A DNA stretch of 64,000 bases from Cepaea nemoralis (lineage: Eukaryota; Mollusca; Gastropoda; Stylommatophora; Helicidae), in the NCBI GenBank assembly GCA_014155875.1, contig JACEFZ010006352.1:1-64000 (forward strand). The letters are read 5' to 3'. Below the pieces are notes generated by a model. The model was not told where the DNA came from, made no database searches, and saw nothing but the letters and a program-made list of their open reading frames with translations. How positions within the stretch are numbered: position 1 is the stretch's first letter; every line of letters begins with the position of its first letter. The position numbers and the translations under genes are program-made. Shown one piece after another: positions 1 through 9,905 of the stretch.

Positions 1-78
1 GCCAGACCTGTCCCACTGCATAGCGCGCGGCGGATTGAAGTCACCACATATGAGATGTTTGGTGCCAGAGGTGCCAAA

Positions 79-122
79 CAATGCTGGGATTTATTGCGAA
101 GTCCTGTGAAGGACATGCAACA
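79..122 (+). repeat. SINE-1 3' tail fragment
   Basis: Matches the 3' tail that recurs in this window (aatgctgg...gcgacgtcctgtaaaggatatgcaact). Only the tail is present. The head and core, if they existed, are diverged or lost. Confidence 0.5.
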
Positions 123-611
123 TACTTCAGACATCACGCACATGTCCCATAGACTTGACAGGCCTGCTTATATTAGATCGACACTTGTTCATGAAAATCA
201 GGACTCCAAGCACCAAGTAGCAGCAGGTAAAATGAGAGAGCATGTATTTAGAGGGAAACAACGGAAATGCCCTGATCTAATTTGCCAAAAAAAACAAAAA
301 CATCAAGAACCAAAGATATATTGAAAAACAACCACTCAGGAGAGAGCCAAAAGAAATTTCAATTACAAGGTTTCATGTGAAGAAAAGATAACATTGAAAG
401 GAAACTTGTTATCATGCAGCAGTTCCTGGGTCTCCACCCTTCAACCCAATGCCATGTAATACATACAAGTGCTCATCAGCCGTTATGATGTTTCTTATAG
501 TGGTTTTGTTAACTGGCTGATGTGTAAGAGCTCATGCCTGGCTCATGTGTAAGAGTTGGACCTCCAAAAAAAGGGGAGCTTCTACAATTGGGTAAGGATA
601 TGTATAAAACA

Positions 612-905
612 CACTCCGGACTGAGTACCCGCCGCGGCGTTGTGACTAGCACGCTTGTCTATCGACCCGCTAGTCATGGGTTCGAATCCGTATCAATACC
701 CAATTGTAAAACTGAACTGGGCTCCCAGGCCGACCAGCCTAAAGAGGGTACCAGGACATGTCTAGCGAAGTAAAGACGGCCGGCGTGATTGGGGTCACAT
801 CGAGTGCCTATTGGTCTATACAAATATGGGGCTAGCACTATATACCCCATACGCTCAGAGGCGTGTAAACAGAACTGGACACACTGTGTTCACGGCTGGC
901 AATAG
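612..905 (+). repeat. tRNA-derived SINE (family 3)
   Basis: A tRNA-like head carries a B-box-like ggttcgaatcc near 689. The body contains gtaaaactgaactgg, accaggacatg, gaagtaaagacggcc and a tail with tggtctatacaaatatgggg. The same body words recur at 3745-3935 on this strand and at 9785-9905 in reverse, which supports a dispersed family. It sits upstream of the chitin-binding gene exons. Confidence 0.6.
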
Positions 906-949
906 AGAAGATTGTGGGTGTGGTTACATAACGACTGTCACACTTGTCT

Positions 950-1090
950 TCCGGAACTGTTCTGAGAAGTAAAGGCTGCTGGAATTATATTGACCATATT
1001 ACCAACCAAGTTCCCATTCATCTATACACATATGTGGCTAGCACTTAGATACCCAAAACGCTGCAAAGAACCTAAAAGAGCCCTGTAGTT
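950..1090 (+). repeat. SINE family 3, second partial copy
   Basis: Repeats the 3' half of the element just upstream (gagaagtaaaggctgctgg, ctatacacatatgtggctag, acccaaaacgct). It looks like a 5'-truncated copy or a local duplication. Confidence 0.45.
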
Positions 1091-1837
1091 TAACTTAACA
1101 GAGATCATTGCAACAACAACAAACCATACAAAGTAAGGCGGGACATTACAAACTGGCAGATGGAGTTTACAGAGTAGGAGGAGGAATATACGCTGGCGCT
1201 GGATAGGACAGAGAGAAAATATAAGAGAGGACAATAAAACTAGACACTCTCTTGTCTGGAACCCACAAGGTAACCAAATGGCGGGAGACAATAAAACAAG
1301 CGGAGAAGAAAATTACAGGCAGAGATGAATAATACAAGGAGGACATGGAGGGGGCCGGGACGGCTTGGCGTGGGCTGGTTGAGGGCCTATGTCTCAATTT
1401 GAAAGGGGGGAGGGTAATATAAAGGGGAGAAGAAGAATAAGAGTAGGGAGAATTTTCATGTTTTTCTTTTAATTTGCAATTCCTTTGCAAGACGTAATGA
1501 TCAACCTCAGGTTAATATTCTAAGCAGTTTTACGGTCAAGAGTTTGCCATTGTTTGCTGAGCGAGTAGTTAACTCTCACGTCCAAGTGATAGATGTAGGG
1601 GCTGAACTCCCTACCCCGCCATCAATGCACCGGACATTTAAGAGCTTAAGCGCTCGTATCATTTGGGTCACGTCGACCTCCAGGACGAGGTATAGATGTG
1701 AATAAATGACTATGTGCCACATAATCAACAATCATAACCCACCTGTGATTCTTGCCCGGTTATGATATCCAGCTATTGCTTGTTCATCGTAAGCAGACAC
1801 AGATGTATAAATAAATACACTGATTTCATTCCAACAG
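1091..1837. other. No recognised feature
   Basis: Only short chance reading frames are visible. This would be intron or upstream sequence of the chitin-binding gene that follows. No conserved motif was recognised. Confidence 0.4.
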
Positions 1838-1996
1838 CGGGAGTCAGCGAAGCGCTTATCCGAGCCCATGACTCGTGCGGGCGAGTGTGTCAGGCTGCGT
1901 GCAAGGATATGCTCACCGGCCAATATAAGAAATGCAAGGGAGCCATTGCGGTCAGCTCGGACCAGCCTCTCATGTATGGCATAAACTACGACGAAG
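1838..1996 (+). CDS. Internal exon of secreted cysteine-rich gene (chitin-binding gene, exon A)
   Basis: The 159-bp open exon lies between a good acceptor (tcattccaacag) and a donor (acgaag|gtat). It starts and ends in phase 1, the same phase as the two following candidate exons. The peptide includes AHDSCGRVCQAACKDMLTG, then a KKC, and ends in a YGINYDEG-like segment. The cysteine spacing is that of a disulphide-rich extracellular protein. It may be a degenerate chitin-binding fold, because YG..YDE resembles the CP-G-x-x-F/Y-D part of that family, but a cysteine is missing there. Upstream exons, including any signal peptide, were not identified. A SINE-rich intron follows. Moderately sure it is an exon, less sure of its domain. 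Confidence 0.5.
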
Positions 1997-2667
1997 GTAT
2001 CACTCATTGTTTAGTTGTTCCTGCACATACGTTTCCTGTGTGTATAAGTCCTACCGTACATATATATCCATACACAAATAATCACACACGCATGCACAAC
2101 CACCTACACACATACAAATACACAGACACACATATAAGCACAAGTTGTCTTAGTATTTTGAACCTATCAGAAAGAAAAAAAAACATGTCAAAGGAGATCA
2201 GTAACAAAGGAGAAAGACACGGATTGGGACATAAGTCTGAAACACTTGAAAACATTAAAGAAATACTGACCTTCTTCTTCTGAACTTTCACATCTATTGC
2301 AACAACACGGAGCGTAGACAATTAGATTCTCTACAGCCTCTGGAATCCCAATATTTAGAGGGGTGGTTATAGTCCTGCCATCCCACATATACACTTACGT
2401 GTCTGTGTTATTTCGTAGAACAGAAGAATAAGGACATGATGTATTTTGTATGCCACATACTCGCATGCATTTCAAGTTTGGTTGGACCTGGCAGGCGTAA
2501 TACTACCTCCAGCAGATCTTTGTAAGTAATTTGTTTCTATCGTGCACGGAAAACCGTTGCTTTGCAGTATACCCAGCAGCGAAAATATGAATAAGAAATT
2601 AATTGTGTATTGATTCCTTGCTTGTATAAATACGTTCATCTTATTATGTCTTACAATTATGCAGATA
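1997..2667. other. Intron sequence, nothing else recognised
   Basis: Contains a short impure CA-rich stretch near 2080-2135. Otherwise unrecognised, AT-rich DNA between exon A and the minisatellite. Confidence 0.4.
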
Positions 2668-3105
2668 ACAGACACATTAAGAAGATTTGGTCGTATTTAT
2701 TGAAAAACAGGCACAATAGAACTGTTTACATGTATTGAGAAAACAGGGACAATGAGAACTGCTTGCATTGATTGAGAAAACAGACATGTTGAGAAGAGTT
2801 AGTCGCATTTATTGAAAAAAAAAGAAAACAGACACATTGAGAAGATTTAGTAGTATTTATTAAGAGAGGAAAATACCTGGATGGCTTGACCACATGGCAT
2901 GGACGAGACAGGAACACTGAGCAGATCCACGACGCTGGTGATCGAGTGAAATGGCGAGTCATGACCGCCCACGCTTTCCGGCATGGCACATGATTGATTG
3001 ATTGATTAAGAAAACAGACACACCGAAATGAATTGGTAGTATTTATTGAGAAAACATACACTTTTATAAGAGTTGGCCGCAGGTATTGAGAATACACACG
3101 TGGGG
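2668..3105 (+). repeat. Degenerate ~40-bp minisatellite
   Basis: Variants of gtatttattgagaaaacaga followed by cacattgagaagatt recur at irregular spacing on both sides of a LINE 3' end (2873-3006). The reverse strand stays open in places and encodes low-complexity CVCFLNQ-like peptides, which are a by-product of the repeat. It looks like one array split by the LINE. Confidence 0.6.
2873..3006 (+). mobile_element. LINE 3'-end fragment
   Basis: Carries the recurring end of a non-LTR family: atacctggatggcttg, acatggcatgg, gagacaggaacac, gaccgccca, ggcatggcacatga, then (TGAT)n. Related ends occur near 15600-15721, 54250-54372, 61360-61480 and, in reverse, 53600-53740. It corresponds to the C-terminus of the ORF2 protein plus a tetranucleotide tail. 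It lies within the surrounding minisatellite. Confidence 0.65.
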
Positions 3106-3424
3106 AAGAATGTCTTTGAAATAACAAGCAAACATATTCCGAGGTTAAATAAAAGATGAGTGTGAAAAGAGAGCTGATCGGAGACATGAACAAGTGATAG
3201 ATCTAATAGTTTGGCTGTCTTAAAAGCATCACACAGTTCTTTAAAAAGCCACACTGGAAAGGAAGGATCAAAGGTAGGTGTGGCAAGCCTAAGGTGTTGA
3301 AGTCGTTGGAGTCAACCTTACTCTGTGGAAATAGCGCTTTATTGATTTACTAATTGAGACGAAACACTTTCATTAAACTATATGAAACATAAGATTTGTA
3401 TGTGCAATGAACCTATATTTCCAG

Positions 3425-3604
3425 CGGTGATGAACGTGTTTGACTACGAATTCAACCTGCCTCAGTTCAAAAACAATGATGTTTTCTTGACGTTTCACTG
3501 CGACTACCACGACAACTTTCCATATACGAACTACAAACATGGCGTCGTGCCTCAACCACCTGTAGTTGTGGAACCTCCTGTTGTTGTCATGCACTCAAAC
3601 ACTG
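3425..3604 (+). CDS. Internal exon of secreted cysteine-rich gene (chitin-binding gene, exon B)
   Basis: A 180-bp open exon with acceptor ctatatttccag and a near-consensus donor ctg|gtaagt. It is phase 1 at both ends, so it can join exon A and the exon at 9329 without changing frame. The peptide has an aromatic, acidic half (NVFDYEFNLPQFKNNDVFL) followed by a proline/valine-rich linker (VVPQPPVVVEPPVVV) that looks like an extracellular spacer. No named domain was recognised. The linker lies just before the chitin-binding exon, which fits a modular matrix protein. Other exons could lie in the 5.7-kb satellite-filled intron that follows. Confidence 0.55.
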
Positions 3605-3744
3605 GTAAGTTACTCGTGTACAGGAGACATAGTGTCAGCAGGTTTGTAGAGTTGGGTACTTAACAAATGATGTCTTCAATCTACATGTAGTTTATAGGCT
3701 CCTAAGATTAAGTTGTGTATGTTCAACATGTCTTTCTATTGGGG

Positions 3745-3935
3745 CCGCTGGAGAGCAGTAGCAAGGATGTGTGACTGCCGGCCCGGTGGTCATCTGTTCG
3801 AATCACCATCGAGGCCAGGGTTTAAAAACAAAACTGACTTGATTCCCTGATCGACCCATTCTAAAACATGTACCAGGAAATATTCTGGGAAGTAAAGACA
3901 ACCTGGGCGATATAGACCACATCATCAATCGAGCG
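3745..3935 (+). repeat. SINE family 3 copy
   Basis: tRNA-like head with a B-box-like tgttcgaatcac near 3798. The family body words aaaactgact, accaggaaat and gggaagtaaagacaacc follow. It lies in the intron after exon B. Confidence 0.55.
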
Positions 3936-4239
3936 ATCGAGACGATCGGCCTGTAACTGAAGGCGTGGGAAAGGGACCTTTACTCACTTGTTGATGTCTT
4001 TACAGCAGTAAGACTATTTATCATGTATTTTGTCACCAATTTTTTAGGCCATGGTCAAGGAAGCTACAAGGACGGCGATCTGATGACCTCTATTTACGGG
4101 CATTGAGATTATTACTCGAGGAGGTGGGGTATTGAGGGCCGTTGCTGTTACATTATTACACATCAATACCATCAGGGAAACGGAATAAATAATTAAAAAT
4201 CAGGCAGGAGCTGTGTTTAGGCAAGCACCACCATTGTGT

Positions 4240-4480
4240 AGCAGGGCATTTGGCCGAATGGATACGAACGTGCGTTCTTAAACACCCGCTGTGCTGATGC
4301 CAAAGTAAGAGGTTCAACCCCTAAACCGGACAGTTGGACTAAAATGTTGACTTCTTGTCCTTGACATTGGGACGTAAATTACAAGTACCTCTGAAGTCGG
4401 AGTGGGTTCCCATGATGGCCAGGGACACTGGTAATAGCTAAATCTAACCCACACGTAAAATTCAGTCCAGTGGTACTAGA
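4240..4480 (+). repeat. tRNA-like SINE or tRNA pseudogene (family 4)
   Basis: Contains an A-box-like tggccgaatgg near 4251 and a B-box-like ggttcaacccc near 4312. The gap between them would suit a long-variable-arm tRNA. A non-tRNA body with aaaatgttgacttcttgtcc and gtgggttcccatgatgg follows, which argues for a SINE rather than a functional tRNA. Confidence 0.45.
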
Positions 4481-4525
4481 AGTAGTGAGTATGGACTACG
4501 CTAGAGTTCATGGCAAACAAGCAAC

Positions 4526-4562
4526 CCCCCCCCCCCCCCCCAAAAAAAAAAAAAAAAAAAAA
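4526..4562. repeat. Poly-C / poly-A tract
   Basis: A run of C directly abuts a run of A immediately before the tandem repeats. Such a junction is prone to length error in assembly. Confidence 0.9.
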
Positions 4563-4570
4563 TTCGCAAA

Positions 4571-4804
4571 AAATCGTTGCTATCAAGACCCGCTGTAAAG
4601 ATGCTCTCTCCGATACTAGTTCTCACACCTCAAGAATTCTCATGTCCAGAAAATCGTTGCTATCAAGACCCGCTGTAAAGATGCTCTCTCCGATACTAGT
4701 TCTCTCACCTCAAGAATTCTCGTCCAGAAAATCGTTGCTATTAAGACTCGCTGTAAAGATGCTCTCTCCGATACTAGTTCTCTCACCTCAAGAATTTTCA
4801 TGCC
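4571..4804 (+). repeat. ~78-bp tandem repeat, three units
   Basis: Three near-identical units begin with aaatcgttgctatcaagacc at 4571, 4651 and 4728 (the third with small changes). Each runs through gatgctctctccgatactag to ctcaagaattctc. It directly precedes the 39-bp array but shares no obvious unit with it. Confidence 0.85.
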
Positions 4805-4882
4805 CAGGCTGTCTTCAGTGTCCTGTGTTCACCTTGGTGTGGTCGACTCCTGCCTCCTCTTCCAGGAACCACGCCTTCAGCC

Positions 4883-5853
4883 ACATTGTCTTCTCCACCC
4901 CACAGCAGTATAGCTTCAGTCACATTGTCTTCTCCAACCCACAGCGGTATAGCTTCAGTCACATTGTCTTCTCCCAGCCACAGCGGTATAGCTTCAGTCA
5001 CATTGTCTTCTCCAAGCCACAGCGATATAGCTTCAATCACATTGTCTTCTCCAAGCCACAGCGATATAGATTCAGTCACATTGTCTTCTCCAAGCCACAG
5101 CGGTATAGCTTCAATCACATTGTCTTCTCCAAGCCACAGCGATATAGCTTCAGTCACATTGTCTTCTCCAAGCCACAGCGGTATAGCTTCAGTCATTGTC
5201 TTCTCCAAGCCACAGCGATATAGCTTCAGTCACATCGTATTCTCCAAGCCACAGCGATATAGCTTCAGTCACATTGTCTTCTCCAAGCCACAGCGATATA
5301 GCTCCAGTCACATTGTCTTCTCCAAGCCACAGCGATATAGCTTCAGTCATTGTCTTCTCTAAGCCACAGCGATATAGCTTCAGTAACATTGTCTTCTCCA
5401 ACCCACAGCGATATAGCTTCAGTCACATTGTCTTCTCTAAGCCACAGCGATATAGCTTCAGTCACATTGTCTTCTCCAAGCCACAGCGATATAGCTTCAG
5501 TCACATTGTCTTCTCCAAGTCACAGCGATATAGCTTCAGTCACACTGTCTTCTCCAAGCCACAGCGATATAGCTTCAGTCACATTGTCTTCTCCAAGCCA
5601 CAGCTAGCTTCAGTCATATCGTTTTCTCCAAACCACAGCAGTATAGCTTCAGTCACATTGTCTTCTCCAAGCCACAGCAGTATAGCTTCAGTCACATTGT
5701 CTTCTCCAAGCCACAGAGGTATAGCTTCAGTCATATCGTCTTCTCTAAGCCACAGCGATATAGCTTCAGTCACATTGTCTTCTCCAAGCCACAGCGATAT
5801 AGCTTCAGTCACATTGTCTTCTCCAAGCCACAGCGATATAGCTTCAGTCACAT
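4883..5853 (+). repeat. 39-bp minisatellite, array 1 (~25 units)
   Basis: The unit is agccacagcg(g/a)tatagcttc plus agtcacattgtcttctcca. Because 39 is divisible by three and several frames of the unit lack stops, long open frames appear on both strands: SSPSHSGIASVTL and FSKPQRYSFSHIV forward, LWLGEDNVTEAIP reverse. A few units have 2-bp or longer losses that shift frame. Units vary mainly at cg(g/a)t and at the cacattg/catatcg segment. I see no promoter or splice evidence for translation. The array is cut at its 3' end by a LINE insertion and continues beyond it. Confidence 0.9.
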
Positions 5854-6633
5854 GTTTGCATCCAACTAGATAGAAAATGCAGACAAGAAAATCCGGCTGC
5901 TGTTGAGGCTGAAGTACAAGCGTTGATTTTCGAGAATTCGCTAGACGGTGACGCGGTCATCTACACAGATGGGTCGGTCGTCCGACATGTGAGAAGCTCA
6001 TGGGCCTTTACAGCTCGGGCCGGAGGGAGAATTGTGAAGGAGGACTCTGGTGCTTTCACTGAAACCACAAGTAGCCTGACCATGGAAGTCATGGCAGTAA
6101 GTAAAGCAATAACATGGCTCGAGACACAGACATTCACTAGGGCTTGTTTCCTTAGCGACTCAATGAACATGATCAAGAGGATATAGGAGGGGTCGATCCG
6201 AAGAGAATGGCTGCTGCCTCTGAAGCGGTCTCGGCTGGCAAAGATTAGTTTCATCTTCGTGCCAGGTCATGCGGGAGTACAAGGAAATAATCGGGCTGAC
6301 AAGCTCGCAGGTGAGGCTACTGTGGAGGGCGGACGCGCCATGGACCAGGCTGACATTCTGAATGCTCTACGAGAAGTGAGACTTTTGCGAGAACCAAGTG
6401 ATGACTGTGAATCTACAACAATGGCCAGACTGCAGGAGCAGCAAATTAAAAGAGGGGTGGCCAAACAAGAACACTACGCAGGAAGCCAAAGAAGATTGAT
6501 AAACCAACACAGAACTGGCGTCGTTAGCCGCTACACGCTGCGGGATTTGCTGAGGAGGGGATCCGAGCACTTATGGACTGAATGGTTCGATGTGCAAAGA
6601 GGATGATCTGTCGACTAACTAACTAACTAACTA
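5854..6633 (+). pseudogene. LINE fragment: RNase H domain and C-terminus (LINE-E)
   Basis: Encodes the ribonuclease H part of a jockey/I-type non-LTR retrotransposon polyprotein. The nuclease would remove RNA from the RNA-DNA hybrid formed during element copying. The first segment has the catalytic YTDGS, the glutamate in SSLTMEVMA and the aspartate in LSDSM. One in-frame stop near 6184 then separates it from FVPGHAGVQGNNRADKLAG, the last active-site region. A charged tail follows, ending near 6606. The DNA ends in (CTAA)n at about 6614-6635, as expected of a LINE 3' tail. The element is 5'-truncated and sits exactly inside a unit of the 39-bp satellite: ...cagtcacat before it and acattgtcttc after it. 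Inactive. Confidence 0.85.
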
Positions 6634-7645
6634 ACATTGTCTTCTCCAAGCCACAGCGGTATAGCTTCAGTCATATCGTCTTCTCTAAGCCACAGCGGTA
6701 TAGCTTCAGTCACATTGTCTTCTCCAAGCCACAGCGGTAAAGCTTCAGTCACATTGTTTTCTCCAAGCTACAGCGATATAGCTTCAGTCATATCGTCTTC
6801 TCCACGCCACAGCGATATAGCTTCTATCACATTGTCTTCTCCAAGCCACATCGATATAGCTTCAATCACATTGTCTTCTTCAACCCACAGCGGTAAAGCT
6901 TCAGTCACATTGTCTTCTCCAAGCCACAGCGATATAGCTTCAGTCATATCGTCTTCTCCACGCCACAGCGATATAGCTTCTATCACATTGTCTTCTCCAA
7001 GCCACATCGATATAGCTTCAATCACATTGTCTTCTTCAACCCACAGCGGTATAGCTTCAATCACATTGTCGTCTCCAAGCCACAGCAGTATAGCTTCAGT
7101 CACATTGTCTTCTCCAACCCACAGCGGTATAGCTTCAATCACATTGTCTTCTCCAAGCCACAGCAGTATAGCTTCAGTCACATTGTCTTCTCCAAGCCAC
7201 AGCGGTATAGCTTCAGTCATATCGTCTTCTCTAAGCCACAGCGGTATAGCTTCAGTCACATTGTCTTCTCTAAGCCACAGCGATATAGCTTCAGTCACAT
7301 TGTCTTCTCCAAGCCACAGCGATATAGCTTCAGTCACATTGTCTTCTCTAAGCCACAGCGGTATAGCTTCAGTCATATCGTCTTCTCCAAGCCACAGCGG
7401 TATAGCTTCAGCCACATTGTCTTCTCCAAGCCACAGCGATATAGCTTCAGTCACATTGTCTTCTCCAAGCCACAGCGATATAGCTTCAGTCATATCGTCT
7501 TCTCCAAGCCACAGCGGTATAGCTTCAGCCACATTGTCTTCTCCAAGCCACAGCGGTATAGCTTCAGCCACATTGTCTTCTCCAAGCCACAGCGGTATAG
7601 CTTCAGCCACATTGCCTTCTCCAAGCCACAGCGGTATAGCTTCAC
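6634..7645 (+). repeat. 39-bp minisatellite, array 2 (~26 units)
   Basis: The same unit as 4883-5853 resumes in mid-unit after the LINE fragment, so both arrays were once one. The forward frame is open for about 340 residues of SSPSHSGIASVTL-like units from 6637, and a reverse frame (LWLGEDNVTEAIP type) is open across nearly the same length. A block of several units near 6770-6900 recurs at about 6920-7040, showing multi-unit duplication. Confidence 0.9.
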
Positions 7646-7869
7646 TGGCCAAGGGTTTAGCGACATTGTTTCCATATATCCACGTGGAGAAAACAGCAGC
7701 TTTGAGAATCGGCAGCGGTTCGCCCCTTGCTGGTAACTTACGGGGGTATTTGAGCCGGTCGTTCAGAAAGCAATGGCAAACTACTGAACGTAAAAAGTTG
7801 CCTAGTACATCAACAGCGGCTGAAAAATGCTGGTGTTGACTGCAACGTCCTGTAAGAGATATGAATAAA
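7646..7869 (+). repeat. SINE-1 (tRNA-like head, conserved core)
   Basis: A tRNA-like head (ctggccaagggtttagcgac, B-box-like gcggttcgcccc) is followed by ggtaacttacgggggtattt. Then come the family core agcaatggcaaactactgaa and the tail tgctggtgttgactgcaacg. It closely matches 35505-35735 and 58530-58700. Confidence 0.75.
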
Positions 7870-7876
7870 AAAAAAC

Positions 7877-8055
7877 AGGACATCGCTGTCAACACCAGCA
7901 TTTTACCACTGTTGTTGATTTCGCTCAGTAGTTTCATTGCTTTCTGAGCGGCCGGCTCACATATCCCGTAATTAACAGACGCGGCGAGAACCGATACCGA
8001 TTCTCGCGCAGCTGCGAATGTTCACGTGGATAAACGGGATTACGGAGAAAGTCGA
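7877..8055 (-). repeat. SINE-1, inverted copy
   Basis: Reverse complement of the same family: tgctggtgttgacagcgatg tail first, then the ctactgagc core, gtgagccggccgctcagaaa and a head with cgagaatcggtatcggttctc. Together with the preceding copy it forms a tail-to-tail inverted pair with about 200-bp arms. Confidence 0.75.
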
Positions 8056-8129
8056 TCAAGTGATGGATGTTAGGGCTACTTTACATAACCGAAGCTATGG
8101 TTTAGGAGAAAATGAAACTACGTCTTGCA

Positions 8130-8260
8130 ATTCCCGGACAAACAAAGTCGAGGTCAAAATCAGCCACGGGCTATTTGGAAGCAGACCTCTGTACGTTGTT
8201 TGCGATGGTCGAAGGCGTTGGCCGATCAGAAAGCAATGGCAAACTACTGAACTAACATTG
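8130..8260 (+). repeat. SINE-1-like fragment
   Basis: Contains cacgggctatttggaagcag and gatcagaaagcaatggcaaa followed by ctactgaac. This is the core with a variant head like those at 35740 and 60041 (reverse). The 3' tail is absent. Confidence 0.55.
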
Positions 8261-8289
8261 TATTGTAAATCTCCTCCATTAGTCGAATT

Positions 8290-8930
8290 GGAGCTCATGG
8301 CATGTTGAAAGATAGTCACGTAGAAGGATGTGACAGTCATGAGTTTTGACTCACCTGGCGCACGCCGAAATTGTTTTCGGAGCAAATACACGCAATTTGC
8401 GAAGGTGACAAGTGCATTCGCGTCGTGGGTGTTGTCGTGTGCGGACGTACCACGCTAAGGGAGATAGCCACAGCTTACATTACCCCGGTATCACAGTATT
8501 CGTGTAGAAATGTGGTGTAGATTTGTAATACAGTGTTGCATAATTGTGTGTGCAATTTCGAGTAAACATTGTAAACAGTTTTGAGGAATAGATCGTCCAA
8601 AAAACATAACTTGTGTTGCGGTGTCAAAGATGCGTGAAGTTGAGTTATAATAGTGGGCCATGATGGCTAATGGAGCATCAAAGAGTCCAACTGTCAGTTA
8701 AGTAAAGGTGAATTTAACAACTAGTGAAGTGAGACCACATAGTAAAAGGTAGAGTTCGAGATTCGGCATAAAGACGAGTCCGAAACTAACCACGGGGACG
8801 ACATGATGATGATGAATGAGGTTACAACTAATACCCCTAGAAGAGGACAGCACCCAGTGAATGCGGGCAGCAATTTAGCCCACTACATCCATGTCGGACC
8901 CTGGCAATCCCAAACAGCCAATATATAATG
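8290..8930. other. No recognised feature
   Basis: No gene, strong repeat or regulatory motif was recognised. Intronic to the chitin-binding gene if that model is right. Confidence 0.4.
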
Positions 8931-8968
8931 GGATTGATTGCAGCGTCCTGTAAAGAACAGCAGCTAAC
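8931..8968 (+). repeat. SINE-1 3' tail with (CTAA)n
   Basis: gattgcagcgtcctgtaaag, then agctaactaac. The tail resembles the (CTAA)n 3' tail of LINE-E. Confidence 0.5.
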
Positions 8969-8989
8969 TAACGTCAACGTAATGTATTT

Positions 8990-9258
8990 CCCAGGCGAAT
9001 ACTTCTGTTGGAGTGTGAATTGTTAGACCTTCACAGATTCTAGGCCACGGCGTATGAGATATGGAGGCTATTTCCCTTCCCAGAAAATTTCCAGAAAATT
9101 CTGAAAATTGACTGGGACCCACTTTTATAAGGCTGCGTCGACTCCACAACCCTACAGGTCAGAAACACAACCCTGCTTCCCGATGGGGATTGAAACCGGC
9201 CCACTGTCTCGACAGGCTACTATGCTACAGCGGCCAAGTGCTCTACACACAACACACA
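8990..9258 (-). repeat. tRNA-derived SINE, minus strand (family 5)
   Basis: Read on the minus strand, the head is gtagagcacttggccgctgt with a B-box-like ccggtttcaatcccc, then a body with gtggagtcgacgcagcc. The spacing fits a pol III internal promoter. It lies just upstream of the CBM14 exon. Confidence 0.55.
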
Positions 9259-9312
9259 AATAGTAACATGGTGGTCCCGTGATCTACACACAACACACAA
9301 ATAGTAACATGG
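9241..9312 (+). repeat. 42-bp tandem duplication
   Basis: ctacacacaacacacaaata followed by gtaacatggt occurs twice, 42 bp apart. It lies at the start of the reversed SINE and directly before the splice acceptor of the next exon. Confidence 0.85.
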
Positions 9313-9328
9313 TCACTTCCATCAACAG

Positions 9329-9512
9329 AATGTGTTGTGACGCCACAGTGTGTCCTGGACATCCCCTGCGCCAGCGTGGATCGCCAGTGCAAACTCTACA
9401 ACGAGAAGCATGTGTGTCGTGAATCTTGCCAGGCATACGCTGTCTGCATATTTGGACGTTTCTTCTTGAAGATGTGTCCAGAAGGACACTCATTTGATAA
9501 TGTTCGTAAAAT
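9329..9512 (+). CDS. Chitin-binding type-2 (CBM14) exon of secreted gene (exon C)
   Basis: An open 184-bp exon with acceptor atcaacag and donor aaaat|gtgagt, entering in phase 1 and leaving in phase 2. The peptide holds CVLDIPCASVDRQCKLYNEK and then ESCQAYAVCIFGRFFLKMCP with EGHSFDN. The C..Y..C..G....CP.G..FD layout is that of peritrophin-A/CBM14 modules, which bind chitin in extracellular matrices such as cuticle, shell matrix or gut lining. The last cysteine comes from the next exon. Domain call likely; the exact role (shell, radula or gut) is not visible. Upstream it can join exon B in frame. Confidence 0.65.
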
Positions 9513-9655
9513 GTGAGTTTAAGTTTTGAATATATTTCATTAACATTTGTGATATCCATAATTAAATATATCAACATGCACTTAATTTAGGCATTCTGTT
9601 CTGAAACACATGCAAGAATCCGTGAGCAAATAGGTACACTGCTCTTGACTCAAGC
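9513..9655. other. Intron start, nothing recognised
   Basis: Short unique intronic sequence after the gtgagt donor. Confidence 0.4.
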
Positions 9656-9705
9656 CATCATCATCATCAAGTGCCATGCCAGCTGGCGTAGGCGTTGGTG
9701 TTTCT
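9656..9705 (-). mobile_element. LINE 3'-end fragment, minus strand
   Basis: catcatcatcatcaagtgcc and gccagctggcgtaggcgtt match the 3' end of the minus-strand LINE at 63070-63720. Only the terminal ~50 bp are present, a strong 5' truncation. Confidence 0.5.
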
Positions 9706-9784
9706 CCACAGATCTAGGTCTCAAGGCAAGCAAAAGTAAAGGACCCTTTTATTGCCTTAAGCCGCAGCGAGCAAATGGTACTAG

Positions 9785-9905
9785 ACCCACATTTGTATAG
9801 ACCAATGGACAGTCCGGAGTTCATGTGTTCAATATCACATCGGCCGCCTTAACTTCCCAATATATATCCTGGTGTCCATTTTAACTTAGAATTTCCGGTC
9901 CCCAA
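9785..9905 (-). repeat. SINE family 3, minus strand
   Basis: The reverse complement reads accaggatatat, gggaagttaaggcggccgat and attggtctatacaaatgtgg, as in the copy at 612-905. Confidence 0.5.

Noticed and set aside
4240..4340. Functional tRNA gene
   Set aside because: A and B boxes are present, but I could not pair a proper acceptor stem, and a SINE-like body follows.
4883..7645. CRISPR array
   Set aside because: Regular 39-bp units have no unique spacers, and the context is eukaryotic.
6637..7839. 400-residue plus-strand ORF as a serine-rich repeat protein
   Set aside because: It follows the 39-bp satellite, which is open in several frames and on both strands. It ends in a SINE and lacks promoter or splice support.
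6768..7937. 389-residue minus-strand ORF
   Set aside because: Same satellite read in reverse, starting in SINE sequence. An artefact of unit length divisible by three.
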